Assembly: GCA_035570235.1 (NCBI GenBank)
Contig: DATMML010000042.1
Span: forward strand, 62,001-126,000
Direction: 5' to 3'
Source: Vicinamibacteria bacterium
GTDB taxonomy: Bacteria; Acidobacteriota; Vicinamibacteria; Fen-336
Length of the DNA stretch: 64,000 nucleotides
How positions within the stretch are numbered: the stretch's first letter is position 1; each line of letters opens with the position of its first letter. Shown one piece after another: positions 57,112 through 64,000 of this stretch. Below the pieces are notes generated by a model that was given only the letters and a program-made list of their open reading frames with translations, was not told where the DNA came from and searched no databases. The translations under genes were made by a program, and so were the position numbers.

Positions 57112-59192
57112 CAGTCCTTCCTTTCATCGATATAGGGGATACCCACGAGCTCTCCGATCCGCAGCTCGCCTTCGCCGTTGATCACGAAATGCGAGGGCGC
57201 CAAAGCGGAGGGACGGCGGCGCCCCCGGGTGAGGGGTCGACCCAGCGCGCGGACCACGGCGTGAAAACGCTCCACCACGGCCCGGGTGGGGGCATACTCG
57301 CCGAGGGGAACGGCCAAGGCGAGAAAACGCGTGCCCTCCCGGATCACAAGGCCGGCGTCCACGAGCCGTCCCAGGCGGTCCTCGATTTCCTCGACCGTCG
57401 CCGCCTCCCGACCCCGTCCACCGGTGGCGTCCGCCAGGCTGCGCAGGTCGACGGCGGCATCGCAAGCCAAATAAAGGAGCCGGTCGAGACCGCTCAGAAC
57501 CGTGAGGGGCTGGCGGGCCGCTGGCCTCAGGTCCCACGCCAGCAGGCGTCCGCCCGCGTCCACGCTAAAGAGGTCGCTGTCTCCGCGACTGGACGTCCTT
57601 GCCCATGCGCGGAGCGCTCGGACGAGTGGGCGCACGTAGTCGTCCACGTTACGAGGCTCCCGGTAGGTAAAGCCGAAGAAATAGGCCAGGTTGGCGCGGG
57701 CCTCTCCGCTCAGGGCGGGGTAGAGGAAGTGGTAGGACGGAAGGGGCACCACCTCCTCGAGCCCCAGCCGCTCCGCCTCGAAGAAGTTCGGGCTGAAGCG
57801 GTCGAGGCGGAGGTCCGAGAAGCCGATCGGCGGAGCCAGGTGCGCGAGTTTCGGCACCAGGCGCGCCATGCGGGCGTACTCCGCGGGGTCTTCTCCGGGG
57901 AAGCCCCAGATGATGTTCCAGTGGGGCTCGACGCCCACCTCCTTGCACCATTTTAGGAGCTGGATGTTCTGGAGACCCGTCACCCCCTTGCGCATGATCT
58001 TGAGAACGGAGTCCGAGAAGCTCTCGATCCCGGGCTGGATCCGGCGCACCCCTGCCTGGCGCAGGAGCCGGACCTGGTCCTTCTTGAGGTTGGACTTGGT
58101 CTCGTAGAAGAGGTCGACGCCCAGACGCCGCTCGGCGAGGGCGGGGAGGAAATCCTTGAAATAGCCCATGTCCAGGATGTTGTCTGTCACTTGGATGTCA
58201 CAGCCCGGATGTTCCGCGGCCAGCTGCGCGAGCTCATCGACGGCCCGGCGCGCGGACTTGCTCCGATAAGTCATGCTGGATCCGTTCAGACCGCAGAAGG
58301 TGCAGTGGCTCCTCTCGCCCCACCAGCAACCACGGGAGGTCTCGAAGAAGAGGCTCGCCTCCCACTCTCGGGGGTAGCGGCTGGCCCCGAACTGGTCGAA
58401 GAAGTCGCTGAAGTCGGGATAGGGCAGGTCGTCCAGGCGAGGAGTCGTGGGCGCGTTCGGGAACGTGCCCCGGCGGAACTCCTCCTCGACCCCCTCTCTG
58501 GTCCGAACCCCGGGCAGGCCGGAAAGGGGCCGGGAGGCGAGGGCGCGGCGCGCCAACTCCGGCAGGACGTACTCCCCCTCCCCCGAAACCACCGCGTCCA
58601 GGAAGGGAAACTGGCGCACGGCCTCTGCCCCCATGACGCCTTCGCAGTTGGCCCCGCCCATCACAACCATCGTCTCGGGGAGGGCCTGCTTGATGCGCCG
58701 GGCTAGAGCCAAGGAAGCCAGGTGTTGCTGAAAGGTGCTCGTGAAGCCCACCAGGGCCGGACGGTCGCGCACGATCTCGGCCAAGCAGGCCTCGAGGAAA
58801 GGCGCCACCGCTGCTCGAACGCGGCGGATGCGGCGGGCGCGGGCCGCGGTGACCGGCTTGGCGGAGCCCCGGTAGGTGACGGGATCCGGACGCCGCAGGA
58901 CCTCCGCCACGTAGCGATCCTCATCCTCCGGGCACGAGGGGAAGAGCGCGCTCGAGAAGATCCACTCGCCGGCGAGCGTGATCAGCGGCGGCCGTCCCTC
59001 GGCCGCGATGTCGGAATAGAAAGCCTGGCCGATCCGCTCCGCGAAGTCGAGGGAGAAGTAACGGACGCGCGCGGCCATCCCCTGGGCCGCGAGGCTCGCT
59101 TTCAGAAGGCTGAGGGCAAGAGACGGCGAGAAGAGGGGGCCAAAGGGCATCGACACGAGCCACACGCTCCTCAACTCCGTCGCCCTGCTCAT
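57111..59192 (-). CDS. B12-binding radical SAM protein, RiPP-maturase (rSAM_ocin_1) type
   Basis: 693 residues from ATG 59192; the longer upstream frame is not protein-like. Residues ~8-250 match a cobalamin-binding region with the family-typical VGFTSTFQQHLASLALARRI and VMGGANCEGVMG. The iron-sulfur cluster cysteines are Cys289, Cys297 and Cys300 in SRGCWWGERSHCTFCGLNG, the CX7CX2C spacing of ribosomal-peptide maturation radical SAM proteins, not the CX3CX2C of generic enzymes. SAM-barrel motifs FYETKSNLK, QPGIESFSDSVLKIMRKG and WNIIWGFPGED follow. Residues ~562-630 look like a winged helix (LDRLLYLACDAAVDLRSLAD, then VDAGLVIREG), which could act as a leader-peptide recognition element. C-methylation of a peptide is the likely reaction. 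Coupled to the 30-residue peptide gene. Confidence 0.85.
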   Translation of the reverse strand: MSRATELRSVWLVSMPFGPLFSPSLALSLLKASLAAQGMAARVRYFSLDFAERIGQAFYSDIAAEGRPPLITLAGEWIFSSALFPSCPEDEDRYVAEVLRRPDPVTYRGSAKPVTAARARRIRRVRAAVAPFLEACLAEIVRDRPALVGFTSTFQQHLASLALARRIKQALPETMVVMGGANCEGVMGAEAVRQFPFLDAVVSGEGEYVLPELARRALASRPLSGLPGVRTREGVEEEFRRGTFPNAPTTPRLDDLPYPDFSDFFDQFGASRYPREWEASLFFETSRGCWWGERSHCTFCGLNGSSMTYRSKSARRAVDELAQLAAEHPGCDIQVTDNILDMGYFKDFLPALAERRLGVDLFYETKSNLKKDQVRLLRQAGVRRIQPGIESFSDSVLKIMRKGVTGLQNIQLLKWCKEVGVEPHWNIIWGFPGEDPAEYARMARLVPKLAHLAPPIGFSDLRLDRFSPNFFEAERLGLEEVVPLPSYHFLYPALSGEARANLAYFFGFTYREPRNVDDYVRPLVRALRAWARTSSRGDSDLFSVDAGGRLLAWDLRPAARQPLTVLSGLDRLLYLACDAAVDLRSLADATGGRGREAATVEEIEDRLGRLVDAGLVIREGTRFLALAVPLGEYAPTRAVVERFHAVVRALGRPLTRGRRRPSALAPSHFVINGEGELRIGELVGIPYIDERKD

Positions 59193-59208
59193 GGATTTGT
59201 TACATACG

Positions 59209-59237
59209 ATTCTCGACAGGCGTTGCGGCGGTGTCAA
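59209..59237 (-). promoter_or_regulatory. Promoter candidate of the radical SAM/peptide unit
   Basis: Minus strand: TTGACA (59237-59232), exact 17-base spacer, GAGAAT (59214-59209). The predicted start near 59202 leaves only about 10 bases before the ATG at 59192 and no Shine-Dalgarno, so the message would be almost leaderless. Confidence 0.5.
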
Positions 59238-59415
59238 GAAAAAATCCCGCCCCAGATCGCCCGCGCGGAGCATCCCAAGCCCCGGTGTTCGCTCATGGCC
59301 CTCGATCTTTTCCGGGCTATGATGGCGCCCGGTTCTCGTGCCCACCGTGATGCGACCGAGGGAGCGTCGTCCCGGAGAAGCGGGGTATCGTTGCCGGGTC
59401 TGGGATCGGCCCGGG

Positions 59416-60777
59416 ATGGAGTGGCAGGTGCGCGATTTCAGGGCGGGCCGCGGGGAGCGGAGGTCAGGGCCGGGGCGAGCAACGTGGTGGTGCGGCGTCC
59501 TCGCGCTCGTTCTGCTCGGGGCGAGGGTAGGGGCCGCGGACGGCTTGACGCTGGAGGAGGCGCTCGCCCAGGCCCAAGCCGCCAATGCCCGGCTTCCGAT
59601 CGCGGCCCGGGAGGTCGAGGTCTCCCGGCAGAAGGAACGGGAAGCCCGGGCCGAGCGCTGGCTCAAAGTGTCGCTGGAGGGGGACGTGATCTATGCGCCG
59701 CCCTCCAGCTATGACGCCACGGTGACGAACCTGGGCGAAGAGCGCTTCCAGGTCATCGGCCGGCAGCCCCTCTATGACGGAGGCGCGCGGCGGGCCGCGG
59801 TCCTGCGCGCCCAGGCCGGGACCAGCGCGGCCAGCGCCCGCCATCGCATGGCCGTGAAGGACGTGGATCTCGAGGTGCGGGGGCGCTTCGGCGAGTGTGC
59901 GCAGGCGGAGAGCGAGGTCGCCGCGCGGCGGGAGGGGATCGAACGTCTGCAGCGGTACCGCACCTGGCTGCGCAGCCGCCAGGTCTCGGGTCAGGGAGTG
60001 GCGGCCGATCTCCTGAAGACCGACGTTCGCCTGGCTTCCGAGGAGGCGGATCTGGCCGGGGCCGAACGCCGTCGTGACGGGGCCCGGCTGGAGCTGAACG
60101 ACCTCATGGGGCGGGACCCCCAGACGGCGCTTGAGCTGGCCCCGCTTCCGGACCCGGCGCCACCTCTCGGCGCCGAGCCCGAGGCCTGGCGAAAGGCGCC
60201 GGAGCTCTTAGAGGCGGAGGCGAACCGCCGGTCGGCAGAGTCCGATCTCCACATCGCCCGCGCGGAGCGAAAGCCAGTGCTCTTCGCCAGCGCCGACGCC
60301 GGCCTCTGGGGGTCGGACACCTCCCATCTCCTTCCTCCCGATCTCAAGGCCGCCACCCCCGACGCCGGCTTCGGCGACCGCCTCCGCCGGGACGCCGGCT
60401 ACTCCTTGAGCGTGACCCTCTCATGGCCGCTATGGGATCTCGGCGGTCGCCGTGCCCGCCTCGCCCAGGCCGAGCTCGCCTTGAGCCAGGCCAGTGGGCA
60501 GGAGGAAGTGCAACGGCGCCAGGCGCGGCTCCAGTGGGAACAGGCCCGCGTGGCCATCGCCGGGGCCTACCGGGAAATCCTGATCCTGTCCCGGGCCCTT
60601 CCCGACGCCCGGGACTCCTATCTCGAAGCGGAGAGCCGATACCGGGGTGGGGCCGCCTCCTCGCTCGAGGTGCTGGAGGCCCACACTGCGTCCGTGGACG
60701 CAGCGGTGCGTCTCTCCGAAGCCATGCTGCGCTACCGGATGGCGGAGGCCCTGGCCATCCGCTGGGGTACCCCATGA
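59416..60777 (+). CDS. TolC-family outer-membrane efflux protein
   Basis: 453 residues from ATG 59416; the frame reaches 59338, but the signal peptide (VLALVLLGARVGAADG) fits the later start better. Two OEP repeats: the first begins LTLEEALAQAQAANARLP, the second near residue 240. Long alpha-hairpins and beta stretches (YSLSVTLSWPLWDLGGRRARL) match TolC-like proteins. The stop overlaps the membrane-fusion gene by 4 bases. Divergent from the radical SAM gene with 223 bases between the starts. Confidence 0.88.
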   Translation: MEWQVRDFRAGRGERRSGPGRATWWCGVLALVLLGARVGAADGLTLEEALAQAQAANARLPIAAREVEVSRQKEREARAERWLKVSLEGDVIYAPPSSYDATVTNLGEERFQVIGRQPLYDGGARRAAVLRAQAGTSAASARHRMAVKDVDLEVRGRFGECAQAESEVAARREGIERLQRYRTWLRSRQVSGQGVAADLLKTDVRLASEEADLAGAERRRDGARLELNDLMGRDPQTALELAPLPDPAPPLGAEPEAWRKAPELLEAEANRRSAESDLHIARAERKPVLFASADAGLWGSDTSHLLPPDLKAATPDAGFGDRLRRDAGYSLSVTLSWPLWDLGGRRARLAQAELALSQASGQEEVQRRQARLQWEQARVAIAGAYREILILSRALPDARDSYLEAESRYRGGAASSLEVLEAHTASVDAAVRLSEAMLRYRMAEALAIRWGTP

Positions 60778-61757
60778 GGCGGTGGGCCCTCGCTCTGGCC
60801 TGGCTTGGCTTCACGACCGCCTGTCAGCGTACCCCCGCGACGGAGGCCGAGAAACCCGGCCCGGAGGGGGGCTCGGGGGCCACGCCCGTCCATGTGGTCG
60901 GGGTCGCCCGCGCCACGTTGCCGCACGTCGTCACCGGACCCGGGCGAACGCTGGCCCTGGTCCAGCAGAAGGTGCGGGCCCCCTTCACGGGGACGCTCCT
61001 CGAGCTTCTCGTAACCGACGGCGACCCCGTCCGCCGCGAACAGATCGTGGGCCGGATCGTCTCCCGCGAGAGCGAAGCCGCCCTCACCGGCGCACGCCAG
61101 ATGAAGGCGGAGGCCCAAACCCCGAGAGAGAAGGAGGACGCCGAGCGCGCGCTGGCCCTGGCGGAGGCCAGGCTGGTGCGCGCGCCTCTCCTGGGCGCGG
61201 CGGAGGGCGTCGTCCTCTCCCACGCGGCCAGCGCCGGCGACCGGGTCTCCGAGGACCAGGAGATCCTCACCATCTCGGCCGCGGACTCCCTGGTCTTCCA
61301 GGCCGACATCACCCAGGCGGACCTGCCCCTCATTCACGCCGGCCAAGGGGCGGAGGTCGTGGTGCCCGGGCGCCCGCGGAGCCTGACCGGGCTCGTCCAC
61401 GGCGTATTGGCCGCCGCCATCGCGAGCGACCTCACCGTGCCCGTGCGCATCGACCTCGTACCCCTCCCCCCGCGCCTCCCCGTGGGGCTCTTCGGGACCG
61501 CCCGCATCACCGTGGGCGAGCGACGCAACGTGCCCGTGGTTCCGCCCGCCGCGGTCCTGCGCGACGACGTCAGCGGGCTGTCGCGGATCGCGAGCGTGAG
61601 CCAGGAGGGGCGCGTGCATTGGATCGCGGTCACCACCGGCCTCGTGGATGGTGAGCGGGTGGAGATCCTCTCCCCCGAGCTGGGCGCGGAAGAGCGGGTG
61701 ATCGTCTCCGGCCAGGTCGGCCTCCCGGAGGGCAGTCCCGTCGACGTCCAGCCATGA
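60774..61757 (+). CDS. RND efflux membrane-fusion lipoprotein
   Basis: 327 residues from ATG 60774 (the longer frame is a shadow of the TolC gene). A lipoprotein signal ends at FTTAC (Cys near residue 17). The lipoyl/hairpin region (VRAPFTGTLLELLVTDGDPV; VVLSHAASAGDRVSEDQEIL) and beta-barrel domain (FQADITQADLPLIHAGQGAE) fit HlyD/AcrA-type adaptors; the alpha-hairpin is short. It bridges the RND pump and the TolC-like channel. Overlaps both neighbours by 4 bases. Confidence 0.88.
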   Translation: MRRWALALAWLGFTTACQRTPATEAEKPGPEGGSGATPVHVVGVARATLPHVVTGPGRTLALVQQKVRAPFTGTLLELLVTDGDPVRREQIVGRIVSRESEAALTGARQMKAEAQTPREKEDAERALALAEARLVRAPLLGAAEGVVLSHAASAGDRVSEDQEILTISAADSLVFQADITQADLPLIHAGQGAEVVVPGRPRSLTGLVHGVLAAAIASDLTVPVRIDLVPLPPRLPVGLFGTARITVGERRNVPVVPPAAVLRDDVSGLSRIASVSQEGRVHWIAVTTGLVDGERVEILSPELGAEERVIVSGQVGLPEGSPVDVQP

Positions 61758-64000
61758 CGCTTCTTCGGCGCAGCCACCAGCGGGCCACCGCCATCTTCCT
61801 GCTCGTGGCGATCCTGGCCGCGGCCGGCCTTTTTCTGGCCCTCGACCTCCCCTCCTCCATCTTCCCCTCCGTCACTTTCCCCCTCGTCAAGGTCATCGCG
61901 GATGTGGGAGAGGAACCCGCGGCCCGGATGATGCCCACGGTTACGCGCCGCCTCGAGGAGGCGATCCACCGCGTGGTGGGGGTGCGGCGCGTGCTCTCCA
62001 CGACCTCGCGGGGCTCGACCGAGATCGCGGCCGAGTTCTTCTGGGGCACCGACATGCAGGTCGCGCTGCAGCGGGTGCAAGCCGAGGTGCAGCGGATCCG
62101 CCCCGATCTCCCCGCGGACGCGCGGATCGACGTGGAGTGGATGAACACCTCGGTCTTCCCGGTTCTCGGCTACGCCCTCACCTCCGACTCCCGTGCCGGG
62201 GCCGAGCTGTGGGATCTGGCCGAGTTTGGTCTCAAGCCCCGCCTGATCCGGATTCCCGGGGTCTCCCAGGTGCAGATCCAGGGCGGGCGCCGGCGCGAGT
62301 TCCAGGTCCGACTCGATGCGCAGGGCCTGGCCGGGCGCAAGCTATCCCCCGCGGACGTGGTGGATGCCATCCGAAAGAACAACCAGATCCAGTCCGCGGG
62401 ACTCATCGAGCAAAACCATGAGCTTTACCTGTCCCTGGTGGACGGTCGCGCGCGGGGCCTGGCCACGCTCTCCCAGATTGCGATCCCCGTGCCCGGGGGC
62501 GGGGTCCCCGTCCGCCTCGGTGATCTCGGCTCCATAGCGGCCGGGGAGGCCGTCTCCTATATCCGCACCACGGCCAATGGGCGTCCGGCCGTACTCATCA
62601 ACATCATCCAGCAACCCTCTGCGAACACCCTGACCATCGCCCAGGGGGTGGCCGACCTGGTGAAGGCCCACCCTGAGCTTCTGCCCCCCGACGTCCACTG
62701 GAGCACGTTCTACGACCAGGCCGAGTTCATCCAGAGCTCGGTCCACGGCGTTCGGGAGGCGATCCTCATCGGGGTGGCTCTGGCCGCCCTGGTGCTCTTC
62801 TTCTTCCTGCGCGACCTGCGGGTAACCCTGGTGGCGGTGGCCACCATCCCCCTCGCGGTGGCGCTGGTTCTCCTGGGGCTGGCCGTGTGCGGCCAGACCG
62901 TGAACCTCATGACCCTGGGTGGCATCGCGGCCGCCATCGGACTCGTGGCCGACGACGCCATCGTCGTGGTCGAGAACATCCACCGCCATCGCGAGACGGG
63001 CGCCTCTCCCGACCCCGCCCAATCGGGCACGGCCGAGATTCTGCCCCCCCTCATTGGCTCGAGCCTCTCCACCATCGTCGTCTTCCTTCCCTTCGCCCTC
63101 CTGGCCGGCGTGGCCGGAGCCTTCTTCCGTCCCTTGGCTCTGACCATGTCGCTGGCCCTGCTGGTCTCCTTCCTGTTGTCCGCCTTCGTGGTGCCGGTTG
63201 CGGCCCGGGTCCTCGAGCGTCGAGGCGGGCGGGAGCCGGTGCCCTCCACCCCCTCTCGCTTCGCCCGCCTCGTCCAGTTCCTCCTGCGCCACGCCTCCGT
63301 AGCGGCGGTCTTGGTTCTAGTGCTGCTGGCGGGGGGTGCTGTCCTCTACACCCGCATGGGAACCGACTTCCTGCCCGCGATGGACGAAGGCTCGATCATC
63401 CTCGATTACTGGACACCGCCCGGGACCGCGCTCACTGACACCGACGCCATGCTCAACGAAGCGGAGAAGATCATCCTCTCCATCCCCGACGTGGAGGGGT
63501 ACTCCCGACGAACCGGGACCCAGCTCGGCTTCTTCATCACCGAGCCCAATCGCGGGGACTACATCATCCGCCTCAAGCCCAGATCCGGCCGCCGGGGCGT
63601 GGACGCCGTGACCGACGACCTGCGCCAGCGGATCCACGCCGCCGAGCCCGCTATCCGCACGGACTTCGGCCAGCTCCTGGAGGACAACATAGGAGATCTG
63701 ACCGGCGGCGTTCCCCAGCCGATCGACATAAAGGTCTTCGGCGAGGACCAGGCCACCCTCCAGGAGAAGGCACGGCGCGTGGCCGAGATCGTTCGGGGAG
63801 TCCAGGGGGTGGAGGACGTGTTCGACGGGATTGTGATTGCCGGACCCGCCCTCCAGGTCCGGGCCCGCCCGCTGGAGTTGGCCCGTCACGGCCTCACCAC
63901 GGAGGACCTGCACGAAGCCATCCAGCCCGCGCTGGTGGGGACGGTGGCGGGAGACCTGCTGATCGGAGAGCGCGTCTACGACATCCGCGTCTTCCAGCGT
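61754..64000 (+). CDS. RND efflux transporter permease, 3' truncated by window end
   Basis: 749 codons are visible; family members have about 1030. TM1 (TAIFLLVAILAAAGLFLAL) is followed by the porter domain (ARMMPTVTRRLEEAIHRVVG) and TM2-TM6 from residue ~335. TM4 carries the proton-relay aspartates in GLVADDAIVVVENIHRHRE, as in AcrB/HAE-type pumps rather than heavy-metal pumps. The second porter half starts near residue 530 (MGTDFLPAMDEGSIILDY), a sequence style also seen in CzcA-like members, so the subfamily is open. Substrate unknown. Confidence 0.9.
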   Translation, partial: MTLLRRSHQRATAIFLLVAILAAAGLFLALDLPSSIFPSVTFPLVKVIADVGEEPAARMMPTVTRRLEEAIHRVVGVRRVLSTTSRGSTEIAAEFFWGTDMQVALQRVQAEVQRIRPDLPADARIDVEWMNTSVFPVLGYALTSDSRAGAELWDLAEFGLKPRLIRIPGVSQVQIQGGRRREFQVRLDAQGLAGRKLSPADVVDAIRKNNQIQSAGLIEQNHELYLSLVDGRARGLATLSQIAIPVPGGGVPVRLGDLGSIAAGEAVSYIRTTANGRPAVLINIIQQPSANTLTIAQGVADLVKAHPELLPPDVHWSTFYDQAEFIQSSVHGVREAILIGVALAALVLFFFLRDLRVTLVAVATIPLAVALVLLGLAVCGQTVNLMTLGGIAAAIGLVADDAIVVVENIHRHRETGASPDPAQSGTAEILPPLIGSSLSTIVVFLPFALLAGVAGAFFRPLALTMSLALLVSFLLSAFVVPVAARVLERRGGREPVPSTPSRFARLVQFLLRHASVAAVLVLVLLAGGAVLYTRMGTDFLPAMDEGSIILDYWTPPGTALTDTDAMLNEAEKIILSIPDVEGYSRRTGTQLGFFITEPNRGDYIIRLKPRSGRRGVDAVTDDLRQRIHAAEPAIRTDFGQLLEDNIGDLTGGVPQPIDIKVFGEDQATLQEKARRVAEIVRGVQGVEDVFDGIVIAGPALQVRARPLELARHGLTTEDLHEAIQPALVGTVAGDLLIGERVYDIRVFQR

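Overview
This 64 kb window is GC-rich chromosomal DNA (roughly 70% GC by eye, clearly lower between about 28.0 and 31.8 kb). Its gene types fit an Acidobacteriota-like soil bacterium: a VWFA-related secreted protein, a Ser/Thr kinase fused to a TolB-like propeller, a large BNR-repeat protein, a Leu/Ile/Val-type ABC operon and a very large set of two-component proteins. There is no rRNA or tRNA gene to settle taxonomy, so this is an inference from gene style only. I see no insertion sequence, integrase or CRISPR array.

Layout. 0-4.4 kb: end of a DUF4388/SPOR-like membrane protein, a TPR-peptidase MA protein, an NAD-dependent sugar epimerase, and the RNase P RNA gene with a well-placed promoter. 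4.6-9.2 kb: a complete branched-chain amino-acid type ABC importer operon (livK-H-M-G-F). 9.7-20 kb: secreted and envelope proteins (carboxypeptidase-regulatory/repeat protein, VWFA protein, BNR-repeat protein, lipoprotein phosphodiesterase with TPRs) and two SAM methyltransferases. 20.4-28 kb: a compact leftward run of housekeeping genes, tatD, yajQ, a polyprenyl diphosphate synthase, a small membrane protein, ligA, an HtrA protease and a sigma-54 activator, several with 4-base overlaps. 28-31.8 kb: a lower-GC accessory patch with RidA, LysR, a SUMF1-like protein lacking the catalytic cysteine pair, a 61-residue small protein behind a consensus promoter, and two decayed direct repeats resembling the start of a tatD gene.

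31.8-48.2 kb is a signalling block: a seven-gene chemosensory operon of the Wsp/alternative-cellular-function design (CheW, CheR-TPR, CheW, MCP, CheA-REC, CheB, hybrid kinase) without CheY or a GGDEF output; then a NarL-type regulator with a 1174-residue MEDS/GAF/PAS histidine kinase; then a stand-alone receiver and a receiver-ATPase protein whose phospho-acceptor histidine position is Asp. 48.4-54.2 kb: a sodium:solute symporter, hflK-hflC, and two overlapping genes for free-standing KdpD N-terminal/Usp proteins with no kinase part. 54.4-57 kb: the Ser/Thr kinase-propeller protein.

The most interesting locus is 57.0-59.2 kb. A B12-binding radical SAM protein of the RiPP-maturase type is followed, with a TGATG overlap, by a 30-codon gene too short for standard gene calling. 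It encodes a peptide with 14 lysines and a short cysteine-containing tail ending in Gly-Pro-Gly. A strong hairpin closes the unit. A TolC-MFP-RND efflux operon runs divergently from it to the window end and could be an exporter. I propose this as a candidate minimal RiPP system with a lysine-rich precursor.
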